Positions 1-11,560 are shown, counted from the stretch's first letter. The stretch is DNA of 64,000 bases from Rhodamnia argentea (GCF_020921035.1 NC_063157.1:25065015-25129014); one strand, 5' to 3'. Notes: generated from the letters alone by a model not told the origin. Numbers and translations: made by a program.

Positions 1-21
1 CTGTACATTTTTCTTTTTCAG

Positions 22-117
22 TTCTCCTTGGTCGACTATGCCAGTACCACACTTCAACCTCTTGTCAGAGATGGCATCTCACGTACTGAGAGTGTCCAAA
101 TTCCCGTAACTCTGTAG
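22..117 (+). CDS. Terminal exon of an unidentified gene (5' part outside window)
   Basis: A pyrimidine-rich stretch ending in CAG at 19-21 is a good splice acceptor. It is followed by 31 codons, open in one frame, ending in TAG at 115-117. The peptide ends RTESVQIPVTL. I do not recognise the family from so short a tail. An AATAAA 58 bases after the stop fits a 3' UTR. It could instead be a chance exon, because only one of its splice sites is visible. Confidence 0.42.
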   Translation, partial: FSLVDYASTTLQPLVRDGISRTESVQIPVTL

Positions 118-174
118 ATAGCCACAAATGTGTGGTACAGTTTTTAACATTTCAATGTGAACTGTAGTTGTTGA

Positions 175-180
175 AATAAA
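175..180 (+). terminator. AATAAA polyadenylation signal candidate
   Basis: A canonical AATAAA lies 58 bases downstream of the TAG that ends the exon at 22-117, a normal distance for a plant 3' UTR. Its position, not the hexamer alone, supports the call. Confidence 0.4.
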
Positions 181-511
181 GTGTGGCGATGTATGTCTCT
201 ATATAGCTTCTATGGGAACGGATAGAGAGTCACATGTACTACAACACTGGCCAAAAGCCAGAAACTTGATATTATTACAAGGAGTCATTGAGCCTTGTTG
301 TCGAATACATTGTAGATATGAATCTCAAGATTTTATGTAGGAAATTAAGAAAAATTTAAGTTTCTAACATGCGAGTAATTTGTGCGATTATCATTCCAAT
401 TCTATAAGGCTCATTACCTCACTCGGTATATTGTTTCAGCTTGATGATGTCCTTTACACATAAGTGAATGTGCGCATAGCCATCTTGACAACTCGCATCT
501 GACTCTTGCAG

Positions 512-3500
512 AATAAACTTGATTTCAAAGATCGAGATACATACGAGTGTTTGTTTAAGGAATATTGGGAGATAATAAAGGAAAAGGAGGGCTTGACTTT
601 AGATCACGTCTACTCGGCAGATATTCTGTTGAAGAAGGGAAAAGGGGGCAAGCAAAGTTCCTCTTCAGCCAAACTTTCCGATAGTGAAGAAATATTTGAA
701 TCATCGTCCGAAAGTGATGAGGACTGTTCAAGAAAAAAATCAGCGAGAAAAGTGAAGGGTTCTATTACTACTGAATTTGAAGGATGGGGATCAAAAACAC
801 TAATTCACTTTCTCAAGTCCATTGGTGAAGACACTACCAAACAGCTATCACGGTGGAGGGTGGATTCTATCATCTCTAATTACATCAAAGAGAAACAACT
901 TTTTCATCCCCAGAAAAAGAAGAAGGTTATTTGTGATGAAAGACTATATTCTGTATTTAGGAAGAAAACACTTCACAAAAACCAAATCTACTTTCTTTTG
1001 GAGCGACATCTTAATGAGGTTTTGGAGCTCTCAGATGAGGAAGAAAGTGATAATGCTTGTGATTTGCAAGAAACGAAAAGGAGCGACTCGGTTGCATGTA
1101 AGCATCAGAGAACCTCATCCAATAACAGAAAACCCAAGGAAAAGGAGGTGGTTCTCAGGGTTCGAGAGAGCTGTTTCGCATCTATTAATGAAGCTAATAT
1201 CAAACTTATTTATCTGAGGAGGAGCTTAATACAAGAGCTATTGAAGCAATCAGATAGTTTTGAAGACAAAGTAGTTGGAAGTTTTGTAAAAGTGAAAACA
1301 GATCCAAGGGACTATCTGCACAAGCGTCCATACCAACTCTTGCAAGTGACAGGTGATTGCTGTGTTAATTACAGGGACTTGCTGTATTTCTAAGTATTCC
1401 GATACCTGCATTGCAAAGCACTTAAAGCATGTCTGCTGCAGATTGATGAAAATGCTGTGATCTTATTTATTGCTTTGTCTTTTTCACCATCATGTTGTTC
1501 TATGTAGGTATAAAGAGAACCTCAACAACTGACAATCTTAATAGAGAGATTATCCTCCAAGTACTAGACATGCCATCAGATGTCAACTTACCAATGTTGT
1601 CTGATGCGGACTTAACTGAGGTACTGGACTGTATAGAGGGTATCTAGTCTTGTGAACCCAGCAATATTGGTGCTTAGTGTATCCAATCAAAAGAAAACCA
1701 AACTTTTTTTCATCCAAATCATGGTTTGAGTGCACTCTTAGTTGCGACTCAATACCACTCCTTTTTCTTTCTTATATTTCCTATTCCCATTTGACCTATT
1801 TTAATATGCTCATGTGCACTGGTGGGGGAAGCACTGTTATGGGGTGACATTGCATCTCGAAGTAGATTCCATGTTATCTTTGTTACTCTCCTTTTACAGT
1901 GGGGCCTAGGACGTTCAGGCACCAAAGTTTAGTGTCTTGATACTGGTAGGAGGATTTGTTTACTTTTTCTGCTTATTGTTTTGGCTGCTATTTGGACAAT
2001 TTTGTTACTCCAATGTCATCAATAAATTTTAGATCTTTACATAGACCATAAAAACTGCAAGGTGGATTTGCTGTATTGCTGGACAATCACTGGTGCTTTA
2101 TCTTAGCATTGCTCCAGCTCAGTACCATCTAGTATTTTGGTTATCACTTCTCAATGATGTTTGGCTCTTCAATCATTTAACGGTGTGATCCCGTTGGTAG
2201 GAGGATTGCGAGGATTTGCGGGAGAAGATGAATTCTGGCCTCCTTAAAAAGCTTACTGTGGTAAGTCTTTTCTGCTTAGGCATCTTTTTCCCCTTAAACC
2301 TATAGTTGGAACACCTTTGGTTTTGCACACGACAAATGCCTGCTATAAAGAAGCTGCACATATAGAAACTCCATGGATATGCCAAGGATACATGCAGGAC
2401 TACTTTAACTTGCAAGAGTCGAAGCTAATGCTTTTAAGCAAATCCTTCTAAGTGGTGACTGCAGATGCCTAGATCTCCTTATATTTAGCTTGATCATACC
2501 TGTGCTTGGGCCAAAAAAGAAATAACTAAAAGTTAAGGAATGAAGACAATAGAAAGTTATCTCTTATCTCTGGGCAATGGTTGTCTTCACCATAAAACTC
2601 AATTAGATGTTTCCCAAGAAGACCAATGTCACCTTTCTTGAATTTGTCAGGAATTGTATGTCATATCCTGAATGCAAAATTGAATGAAAGGGCATTATCT
2701 TATCTTTTGGAATGTTCAAGTAAGAATGAATTATTGAATTGAATCAGTAAAGGGAAAAAAAAATGAAAAACTCGGGGGAAAGGTGAAAAGGCCACTGCGA
2801 TGTGGAATTGGCAGGGAAATCAGGTGTGGAATTGCATTTTCTGCTATTGAACGTGGATAGGCTTTTTATATAAGAGATAGTTCTCTTTGATGAATGTGTG
2901 CTTTAAGTCATTAGTTCTCTTTGATGAATGTGTGCTTTAAGTCATTTATTAGTCAAATTTGCGCCAATATATGCAAACTGTAGGTAGTTCATCCTTTGAC
3001 CTGATAGTATTAACAGGTCGAGCTTCAGGAGAAGGCAAAAAGTCTCCATGAAGATGTTATAAAACATGTAAGTGTGTTCCTCATCCAGGTCCATACTGAC
3101 TATCCGTGAGAGTTGTACTGGTGTGCTTCATTCTGGAGACTGTTATTTTTCTTTTTCCCTGCTATTATCGTGGCGCTGTTGAATCCATTCTGCCCACAAA
3201 ATTTCCAGCACTTCTAAATCATGCATGTATATGCACAAATGAATCTCCTTCAGACGATGCTGCTTTTTCCTCCATAATCAAGCTTTCAAAACTTAGCCTT
3301 TCCTATATAACGCAGTGGATTCGAAGAGAGCTGGCCCGGCTACAACATGTTATTGAACAAGCAAATGAGAAGGGATGGAGAAGAGAATATCCTTTTGTTT
3401 GATTAGCCAGTACATGAGTGCTCGCAATTAATGCCTGGTGATTTTGAGGACCCATGAATCCTCCTTTCCTTTGTTATTCTTTTCCCGATCAGTGGCTCGA

Positions 3501-3746
3501 GCATTCTCTGTTCCTATTTCTCTGTGTTCCTTAACCTGTTCTGCTTGAACATTATTTCAATATTTAGAACAGAGGACACTCCTTGGGAATCCATCGGAAC
3601 AGGAACGGCTAACAAAGCAAGAGCCGAAGGTAATTCCAGAGATGATAGAGCTCGATCCTACTCCTTCCAGCTCCTCGGAGGTCGACGAAGAACAAAACCT
3701 TGGCTCCCTGCGGTTGAACCCCAAGGGAACGGCAACTTCTCCTTAA
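512..3746 (+). CDS. SWIB and Plus-3 domain protein (chromatin/transcription type), 5' end not found
   Basis: Six exons join in frame: 512-1352, 1508-1620, 2201-2260, 3017-3067, 3316-3386 and 3551-3746 (stop TAA 3744-3746), giving 443 residues from the first visible exon. Order: an acidic/serine-rich linker; a SWIB/MDM2-like domain (EFEGWGSKTLIHFLKSIGED onward, about residues 90-175); a second acidic linker; a Plus-3 domain (ESCFASINEANIKLIYLRRS through the exon at 1508-1620); then a helical tail (EKGWRRE / LFQYLEQRTLLGNPSEQ) typical of Arabidopsis At5g08430-like proteins. Family members are chromatin-linked, and many also carry a PHD finger before SWIB and a GYF domain after Plus-3. Neither is visible here: the frame stops 20-30 residues after the tail, and the first exon opens at a CAG acceptor with no PHD-coding exon between 118 and 511. 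A tiny first exon ending ATGCGA|GTAA near 380 would join in frame but is speculative. The last intron is U12-type. Confidence 0.86.
2878..2945. repeat. Perfect 34-bp tandem duplication inside an intron
   Basis: A 34-base unit beginning TAGTTCTCTTTGATGAATG occurs twice with no mismatch (2878-2911 and 2912-2945), in the intron between the exons ending at 2260 and starting at 3017. Perfect identity implies a recent slippage or duplication. Confidence 0.85.
3387..3550 (+). other. U12-type AT-AC intron (minor spliceosome)
   Basis: The intron begins ATATCCTTTT, the U12 5' splice-site consensus, and ends AC after CTTGAAC. The branch-site consensus TTCCTTAAC sits at 3527-3535, with the branch adenosine about 16 bases from the acceptor, inside the usual U12 window. 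Removing it joins RRE to LFQYLEQR in frame and restores the conserved family tail. Without it the frame stops at once (EYPFV stop). No GT-AG alternative gives the conserved join. Confidence 0.85.
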
Positions 3747-4980
3747 TCTTGACTGCGCGACCTGACATTCCTTCGCCTGAACAAGGAAGAGAAGTGTTTG
3801 GTTTTTTTTTTTTGTCTTTGGATTCCTTTGAGCTGGTAGACAAGGAGCTTATGTTTTGCTGTGCTTGTGGCCCAACGCATTTTTTAGCCTCTGCCCGCGT
3901 TTGGACCTGTTGTAAGTAGCCGCTCGGGGTGTACAGGGCTTATTATTATGTTTCTCTCTGTGCATAGGCAAATTTGACTCTCTGCATGTCTTGTTTTGTT
4001 TTCTCCCACCAGTTTCCTCTTTATCTTCTCTAGTCAAATTTTAGCTTGACGTGCGTGGTTTGAACCTTTTTTTTTTTTGGTCGAAATAGTTTGAACGTGA
4101 AGGAAGAGATTTTCGTGAGGATTTTCTTGGCAGCAAAAGGCTTGATGCTTGATGGCAATGCCATTCTTTTGCGGGTTGCTTATCTCACAGAGTCGGAAGA
4201 GAGAGAAATTTGGTCCTTTGTATAGAATAGAGAGAGAAATTTGGTCCTTTATATAGAATATGGAAATTTCAACCAAAAAAGAAAAAAGAAAAGAAAAGAA
4301 CATAGGATATGGAGAAACATCGAAACGAAGCAAAGTATTTCAATTTGGGAAAAGATACGCATTTTTGTCGAATCAAATCGACTGCTCTTTTCTCGGCTTA
4401 ACCTTGAGGTGTTTCTTCTGTAATTATGATTGTTTCACTTGTCCATTGTAAGAAAAAAACATAATATCAATCTCCCAAATTCTTACTTCGTTTTTTATAG
4501 CGTGATAATAAAATTTTTCGTGCATTCTCAAGGTGTTGTGGCCTTTCGATAAAAAAAAAAAAAAAGGGTGCGGCCTTAAAATTAATATGTTAGATGTTCA
4601 GGAAATGTAAGAACTAGATATTAAATTTTTGGAACATGTTAAAGAGCGCCTCTCAGCCACTCCTTGATTACTCGTGCTTTGAAAATAGGAACATTTTTAT
4701 TTGAAGAATGTTACTTTTTTAAGAATACGATCATTTTCAATTTTCAGGATGTGTTGATTTTATTTTATTTTTTTTTTTGTAGAAAATATTAATTTTAGTT
4801 TTTTTTTTTGACATAATATTAATTTTAGTTAACCGATTATATTGTTAAGAGCAAAATCATTACGTTAGGAGATCTTCATGAGCTGAGCCCTAGAACAGAG
4901 CGTGGCTTTCTTCTGTCCGAATTTAGAGACAAAAATTTGAAATCCGCTGTTCCGTTCCCAGCTACGACCTCCATGTCGCC
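3747..4980. other. Intergenic: 3' UTR, short tandem repeat, next gene's leader
   Basis: No gene seen. An approximately 29-bp unit containing AGAGAAATTTGGTCCTTT is repeated twice in tandem at about 4198-4258. Several A or T runs lie at 4065-4075, 4550-4566 and 4765-4810. The last 100 bases are GC-richer and probably form the leader of the RINT1-family gene. Confidence 0.5.
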
Positions 4981-7900
4981 ATGGATGCTCCCGACGGAGA
5001 CGCGCCCTTGCCTCCCTGCGCCGAGCTCTCTACGCAGCACGCGGCTTTCCTCGACGCGCACTTCGCGAGCCGCGAGGATCTGTCGAGCGCGGCCGATCTC
5101 TCCTCGGAGCTGGACCGGAGGTGCGCCGATCTGGACGGCGATCTGGCGGCCCTTCGCGGTCGGATCGCGAGGCTCGCCGTTTCGTGGATCTATCGCTCGC
5201 TCGGAACCAAGTCTTTGATCCAGAAGTCACTCGTCAAGTTGGAGAATCTCAGCGTCTGCACATCGCAATGTTGGTTTTCTGTGCGCTTTTCTTGTGGTGA
5301 TTTTCATTTTCGGAATGGTTTTTCCTTGTGCATTTTATTGTCATAGGTTTGCATTTCGTCGTCTTCGTGCGATGATTTTGTGTGAGGTTCTGAAATGTGA
5401 TTGTGGCTGGTCCGCCTTTAGCTTGATGGTTGGTTGAATTTTATGGTCAGTTTCGTGATTGTAGACGGTGTACAGTCGAATAGGAGTCGAAGAACTTTTA
5501 GCGAGGAGCTCCCTTGGCTTGTGAAAGAAGTGCAGCGCATGGAGAACATTCGCGAATATGTCGGTGAGCTTCGTTCCCTACTTGGAGTCGTTGTTTACAG
5601 TTGTTTATTATCTAGTGGCAGCACGAAGAAAATGTCGTTTTTTTTTCAATCTCGGAGTCATGACTTCGTTGCCAATGCATCTTTCAAGTGATCATGAACC
5701 TGCTGTTGTTGATTTTTCCAGGACTCATTTAATTATAGGTTCACGATTAATTGGCATCGAATAGATTCAACTTAAGATTTTTTATCGGTATTATAACTTC
5801 TTGAGATTCAGTCATGTCATATCGTTACTTTACTAGGAAACGGTGTATGACTGCTTTCTATGAAAGCCACAACTAATTTATGGCAATATTTTTTCAAGGG
5901 ACTGCATTGCAGCTTGAAGTGCTGGTTGGAGACCTCGAAGATTCAGTTTTCTTTGTGAATCACCAAGCAAGGAATGTCTTGTCTGGAAAAATTTCTACTT
6001 CGTCAGTTCTGTTGGTAATGACCTTAATGTTTTCCCTTCCTTTTCATGGCAGTTCTTTAGATGTTAATTTTCCCGCAGGTTATGAGCCCGATTTGATTCC
6101 TCCTTTCCAATTCAGGAAACTGGACGAAGTAGAGAGAAGTTGCTTCACGCAATAAAAACCATGAACAATATCGAGGACGTAGTGATTGACATTTTGAAAT
6201 CCCGACCTCAATGGGGCCATCTTTTGAAATCTGTGGATAGCAGAGCTGACAGAACTCTTGCTGTTCTTAGACCAAAAGTCATTGCAGATCATAGGTCTCT
6301 TCTTGCTTCCCTAGGATGGCCACCAAAACTTCTGCCAACGGCTATGGGGGATGGCGAAGTCACTAGCATACCAAACCCTCTAGTTTTAATGCAAGGGGCG
6401 AAAAGAGAGAATTTTGCTCATAGTTTTCTATCTCTTTGCGCACTGCAGCATCTGCAGACGCGAAGGGAAGAGCGAAAACAGAAACTTTTGGGTTTAGAGG
6501 AGAAGCAATCAAGGCTTTGGGCCATTGATGAGCTGGTGTCTCCCATCGGAGCACGGATGGAGTACCACTTTACTAAATGGATTCAGCAGCCCGAATTGAT
6601 TTTTGCTCTTGCATTCAAAGTTACAAGGGATTTCCTGGTCGGAGTTGAAGATGTTTTGCAGCCTCTGATAGATAAGGCCAGGTTGGTCGCCTTTAGTGCC
6701 AGAGAAGCTTGGGTTTTTTCAATGGTTCTAATGCTTTCTGGATTCCTGGTGAAGAAGGTTTTACCTCCACTTGCTGAAAGTTACAGGGAGAAAGGTGGCA
6801 AATCAGAAGTTTCAACTTCATGGCTTAATATTATGGACCTCATCATTGCATTCGATTCCCGTATGCAGTCGCTCGTCCAATCCGAAACATGTCTTTATGT
6901 GGGCTCTGATATCGTTCAATGTCTGACTAGAGGAGTATCAGTATTGAACATATTCTGTGAGAAGCCTGAGTGGCTCAAGATTTGGGCAAAGATTGAGTTC
7001 AAGGATGCGTGGAAGAAATTCAAAGTTGAATTAAGGGATGAGAGGGCTTGGGTACAAAGTAGCAAGTGTGGGAATGGGTTTTATCATGAAATTGAATCTG
7101 TAGATTATCTTCTTGCTACCCAAGATGACCACAAAGCTCCATTGATTGCAGATTTCGTGCTTAAAGTTGCATGGGCAATGATTGAGAGATGTGAAAAATT
7201 TCCCTCTCTTTTGCCAAGGGTGCAGTTTATCAGATCGACTGCTGGGAAATTCATTTGGTGCTTTCTTAAGGTCTTAATTTCACATTGCAGGATAGAAGAA
7301 TTGCAGTCTGCCAGTTTTGATGACAATGACGTGATTATGAGGGTTTGTGGGTCTATAAATGCTGCCAGTTATGTTGAATATAAACTGGTCGAGTGGAGTG
7401 ATGATGTGAACTTCTTGGACATGTGCTTCGCTGATGGTATGGAGCGGCATGAAAATGTTGACACTGGTTATAATTGCTTCTTTGGGGAAGAAATTAAAAG
7501 CTTGGCTGAGCTCGAGACCAATTGGCTGATGGAGATGATTGCCTTTCTCCTGCAACAATTTGAAATGCTTAGCTGGGATTATGTCGATAATAGGCATAGT
7601 TTTGGGTTCGAGCAACTTGAGCAAGTTAATACCCCGAGTGTAGTGTCTACTGATCTTGTCATAGCGTTGGATGCCTTGGGAAGTCAGCTAACAAGTATCA
7701 GAAGAATACTAAACCCGAAGGACTTCATGGATATGTGGCGTAACATTGCTGATGGGCTCGACCATTTTCTTTTTCGCAGCATGCTTGCAAGCGACATCTG
7801 TTTTTCGAGAAAAGGGATAGTTCAGTTTACAGCGGATATGAGAGCGTTGTACCTAGTCTTTCAGCCATTTTGTGCTCGGCCAGAAGCATTTTTCCCTTGT

Positions 7901-8071
7901 ATAAGAGATTCTCTAAGGCTTCTAAACATGAACAAGGAAGAGGTGAAGCATTTGCAAATGGCTTTATCAAATAATGTAAAACAAATAGAGTGCTTGCATG
8001 TTTGTGGAATTTCGCACTTATCTGTTGGGCAAGTTCATGAACTTCTGAGATCAGTGATGTGCAAACTTTAA
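4981..8071 (+). CDS. MAG2L: RINT1/TIP20 family vesicle-tethering protein, MAG2-like
   Basis: Four exons (4981-5269, 5465-5563, 5899-6014, 6116-8071) give 819 residues with all phases closing and a TAA stop. RINT1/Tip20 proteins are subunits of the Dsl1/NRZ tethering complex on the ER, which captures Golgi-derived COPI vesicles; in plants MAG2 and its paralogue work in ER export and retrieval of seed storage proteins. The N-terminal helical region (ELSTQHAAFLDAHF; LVKEVQRMENIREYV) and the long C-terminal exon with the RINT1_TIP1 region (SRPQWGHLLKSVD; LGWPPKLLP; EYHFTKWIQQPE) fit the MAG2-like type, and the length is close to the usual ~800. The start at 4981 opens the conserved N-terminus; an ATG at 4974 is in another frame. 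The paralogue name is from memory of family sequences and is less certain than the family. Confidence 0.92.
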
Positions 8072-8137
8072 CTCGATTTTGGTAGTAGAAGATAGAATTT
8101 GTACATTATGTTGTAGATCATGTATTGATGTTACACC

Positions 8138-8140
<3 letters not shown>

Positions 8141-8170
<30 letters not shown>
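8141..8170. repeat. (TC)15 microsatellite in the 3' UTR of the RINT1-family gene
   Basis: Thirty bases of uninterrupted TC dinucleotide, starting 70 bases after the stop codon at 8071. Confidence 0.95.
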
Positions 8171-8172
<2 letters not shown>

Positions 8173-8641
8173 GTGTTTCTCAGCTGATGCTTCTTTGGAG
8201 CTTTTGACTGGTTGGTTCGGTAGGCTTCGTTATAATGTGAACCAATCGTTTGATAGTATATGCTCACTTTTGGTAACATATACCATTTGAAATTGAGATT
8301 GATCGAGACCTCAGGGAGAAATTTGGCGATACACGGAGGATTTCTTTTGGGAGTAAATTGCACCGATTCATCTCTGAGTTATACTGAAAATTTCGTAGAC
8401 ATTGTCCGTCATTCGTAAACCGTAAACTGTGCGAGTGCAGCCCCTACCTTAATTCAGTCCGAACTACTAAAAGCTTGTTCTCTGAAGCTTATATTGGCGG
8501 TCTATCTCCAAGCTTGTCTTCAACCACCATCGTTTTGCGCCGATGTTGTTTCTTTCATCGACTCAGCTTCTTAAATCAGTTGGATTACAAAATAATTAAC
8601 TTAACACAGTAACATTGTCTCTTGCGTTAAAACACCTGACT
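8171..8641. other. Intergenic, no gene seen
   Basis: Low-GC sequence with no coding pattern. It ends at the 9-bp target duplication of the foldback element that follows. Confidence 0.5.
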
Positions 8642-8650
8642 AAAGAAATA

Positions 8651-9077
8651 GGGATAATGACATAAATAGTTTATGAATTTCGATCAAATATGTAATGTGG
8701 TATATGAACTTTCAATTTGATCAATATGGTTCATGAAATTTAGCTCAATGTGCAATGTGGTCTCTGAGTTTTTAATTTGACCAATATGGACCTTGAAATT
8801 TTGGAACACATTCAACTTAGTCTATGAATTATAGGACGATATTCAATATAGTCTTTTCATTAATTCAAGTTCATGGACGATTTTGAATATTTTCTTATAT
8901 TTCAAGGACTAAGTTGAAAACGTTCCGAAAGTTCAAGGACCACATTGAACAAATTGAAAGTTCAGGGACTACATTGCACATTGGGTTAAAGTTCATGGAC
9001 CATATTGGTCAAATCGAAAGTTCGGGGATCACATTGCACATTAGGCAAAGTTTAGGGACCATTTGTGTCATTTTTCC
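8651..9077. mobile_element. Foldback (long-TIR) MULE-like non-autonomous element, family A
   Basis: The left half (from GGGATAATGACATAAATAG) and the reverse complement of the right half (from GGAAAAATGACACAAATGG) match over about 200 bases, so the whole 427-bp element is a near-perfect hairpin. It is flanked by an exact 9-bp direct repeat AAAGAAATA at 8642-8650 and 9078-9086. Long inverted repeats and a 9-bp target duplication are hallmarks of Mutator-like elements. No transposase is encoded. Related copies lie at 52248-52648 and, truncated, near 61628-61850. Confidence 0.85.
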
Positions 9078-9429
9078 AAAGAAATACTATTCTTTTTGTA
9101 ACGCATTTTACTAAAAAAGTCCCAAATCTATTGTAATTGTTCCAATTCAATTCTAAACTCTTTTTTCTTAGATTCAGTCCTAAAAATTTTGTAATTGTGC
9201 TAATTCGGTCAACCCGGCCAATTTTGGCGGGCCGACAACATAATATTTTAGTTTTTTTTTTATTTTTTCCTTTTTTCTTTTCTTTTTCTTTTTCCTCTTC
9301 TTTCTCAAGCCGATGGCGACTGGCCAGAGGCGACAGGTGGCAACTATTGCTCCCACATGGCCTCCCAAACGGTGATTCGATTGGCCAAAATTGTACCCTC
9401 TTTCAAACTTTTTGTGAACTATTGGAATA
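9078..9429. other. Repeat-derived sequence (arm of the TTGTCAAAAAA foldback family)
   Basis: The stretch 9120-9260 resembles one arm of the foldback family seen at 29950-30710 (alternating phrases such as TTCAATTCTAAACTC and TTCGGTCAACCCGGCC). Open frames here run through the pyrimidine-rich tract 9247-9310 and are not genes. Confidence 0.45.
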
Positions 9430-10190
9430 CGTGGGAAAAAAGCGAGCAAGCGAGCACACCGATTGCCCGTTGTTCCCGAAATTTAGTTCTTTCCTAGTAC
9501 AGAGTCCGAATTCGCCATGGTACCCTTCCAGGTCCTCCAAGTTTTGTACTACGAATGGAAATGCCTCGATTACACATGCCGAGGAAGTGAATCATACACG
9601 ATGGAGATGCAAAAACTTTTGGATAGGTGCTTTACATCTGAATTGAATTCTTTCTAGTGAAAGAACTTATTAGGAGATTCTTTGAAAGAAATACAGGTTC
9701 TGCTTCTGGTGGCAACTTGCTATGGAGGAGTGGTCTCGCATATCATTGATCTCGTGAGTATCATGTCAAATTCCAAACCTATTGGCTCCGCATAATGCTA
9801 ATCTTGAAGCCGTTACCCTTACCGAATTTCGGACAATACATAGAGTCGGCCGGGCTGAATCATTTTCTCTGCCCTTCTTGGCCAACTTCAAAGCAATCTT
9901 ACGGAGATGGCGTGGATCCACTGAGCAAGAAACCCGCACCGAGGGTCCAACCTTCGTCGCCAGCATTCATTGAGCAAGCTTCCGATGGCAGAAAACCGTT
10001 ACCAGTGAAGCTTGCAGAAAATCGTTACCAAGCGAGATTATTATCCGACACATTTTTTTAGTTCCTAGGTTTTTGAAAAAGGGTACCATTTACATTTTTG
10101 CATTCCAATCTCTTCTTCTGCAAGACCTGGTTTGAATCCTAAAGGCCACAAAGAGATGGACCAGATTCATACAGATGCTCTACTTGCACT
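9430..10190 (+). pseudogene. R2R3-MYB pseudogene fragment, unit 1 (exon 2 to exon 3 only)
   Basis: The segment aligns, with many indels, to about 16105-16890 of the intact MYB gene: CCAAGTTTTGTAC.. with CCAGGTTTTGTGC.., CCAGCATTCATTGAGCAAGC with its partner near 16682, and GACCTGGTTTGAATCCT with the third exon near 16827. The DNA-binding part is absent and the frame is broken. The second intron's counterpart is kept, so the copy arose at DNA level, not by retroposition. Confidence 0.75.
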
Positions 10191-10195
10191 ATTGA

Positions 10196-10380
10196 TGATC
10201 AAATTCTGAACCGTTGATACCAAACAGCCTCCCGCCACGTTTGGTGGAAAATTAACGTACTGGTTTTACAATCCTGGAAGTGTCCACACACATGTTCACG
10301 GGCTTGCTATTCTATGATTCCTACCGTGTGTCCTAGAATTCACCGGTGCATCCTAGAATTCTATTTGATGTCAGTCTTAT
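10196..10380. repeat. Duplicated MYB downstream spacer (copy 1)
   Basis: Matches 13505-13670: both contain CCACGTTTGGTGGAAA, TGGTTTTACAATC and GTCCTAGAATTCACC in the same order. This links the broken MYB units as tandem duplicates. Confidence 0.7.
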
Positions 10381-10387
10381 ATAGGCG

Positions 10388-11560
10388 GCGTTTGGTAGTT
10401 AGGATAAAAACTGACATATGATAAAAGTTATCTTATCCCGTGTTTGGTTCGTGCCCGAGATAGGATAAAGTCGGACATAAGAGCATATAACCGGGATAAA
10501 AATATCTCATGGGTGAGGTGGGATAAAGGTGGATATGATTTCTTATATCTATCGCATGAAATTTATTTCTCTCAAATACTTTTCAAATGAAAGGAAAAAA
10601 CTATTAAGTTTAAAATAGTTATTGGATTGTAATATACAAAAATAAATAAAAAATAATTCAATTATTTTTTATTCATTGTTATTTTTATTAATATATTTAA
10701 ATTTTTTTTAATCTAAAATATATTTTCTGCATATATTTCTATTACATATTTAAGGTATATTAGTATAGTTTATTTGTTCAATGAAATTTTTATTAAGGAA
10801 AGATGGAAGGGAAAATAGAGGAAAAATAATTAAGAAATAAGTAAATAAAGAATGAGGTAGAAGAACCCCGATTTTGGATGAACAAATCTAAACTTTAAGC
10901 CGATCTTTCTAAATCACTCGGTCTCCTTCTTGTCCATATCTCTTGTTCGTATTGAAATTTCACAACTCCTTAATTTTTTGTTCTTGTCAAAGCTCCACGA
11001 AAATGACTAGAGAGTTCAAGTTCCTTTTGCTCCGTAACTCTTTAGGTTACGTCAAAAGTCCACTAACGCAGTAAAAGAATCGAAACTCCTCCTTTCCGCA
11101 GCTCTACAGTTCATGTTGAAATTCACAAAAGTGATGAAAGAGTGAAAGCGCTATGCTTTCGGGAATCGTGAATTGAATGGTGATGTTTTCTCTCTTTTAC
11201 TAAATTTGGCGTTCACTAGTTGACCTACCTCATCGATGTTGGTGTAGCCCATTTACATTTTTTCTCAATGACCAACATGTTTAACATGTAAATCATGCAA
11301 TAGTTATGAATTGATTAATGGATGCTATCTCTGTTTGTGTATTTGTGATTTCTTTAGCAATGAATTACGAGAAATTCTTCCATGTCCTTTTTTTTTTTCA
11401 AGTTTATTTATACCGATATGTCGTTCATACCACACAAATTAGATAATGCGATATGACAATATCCGACTTTGATACGATTCACCAAATAGTGCGTAGTATT
11501 TAATAAAATTTGTGAATTTCATATCATATATTATCCAATCCTATCTTTGGTAGAAATCTA
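10388..11560. mobile_element. Approximately 1.1-kb TIR element (copy 1), sits in the MYB spacer
   Basis: Begins GTTTGGTAGTTAGGATAAAA and ends near TTATCCAATCCTATCTTTGG, an imperfect inverted terminal repeat. The stretch 10880-11150 is strongly similar to the reverse complement of 32340-32600, including CAAAGCTCCACGAAAA and CGTCAAAAGTC. So the same element lies at about 32090-33010 in opposite orientation. No transposase frame is seen; superfamily not assigned. Confidence 0.6.

Noticed and set aside
9137..9646. 169-codon plus-strand frame
   Set aside because: It runs through a pyrimidine tract into the MYB pseudogene fragment; its peptide (FFLFFPFFFSFSFSSSFSS) is low-complexity and matches no domain.
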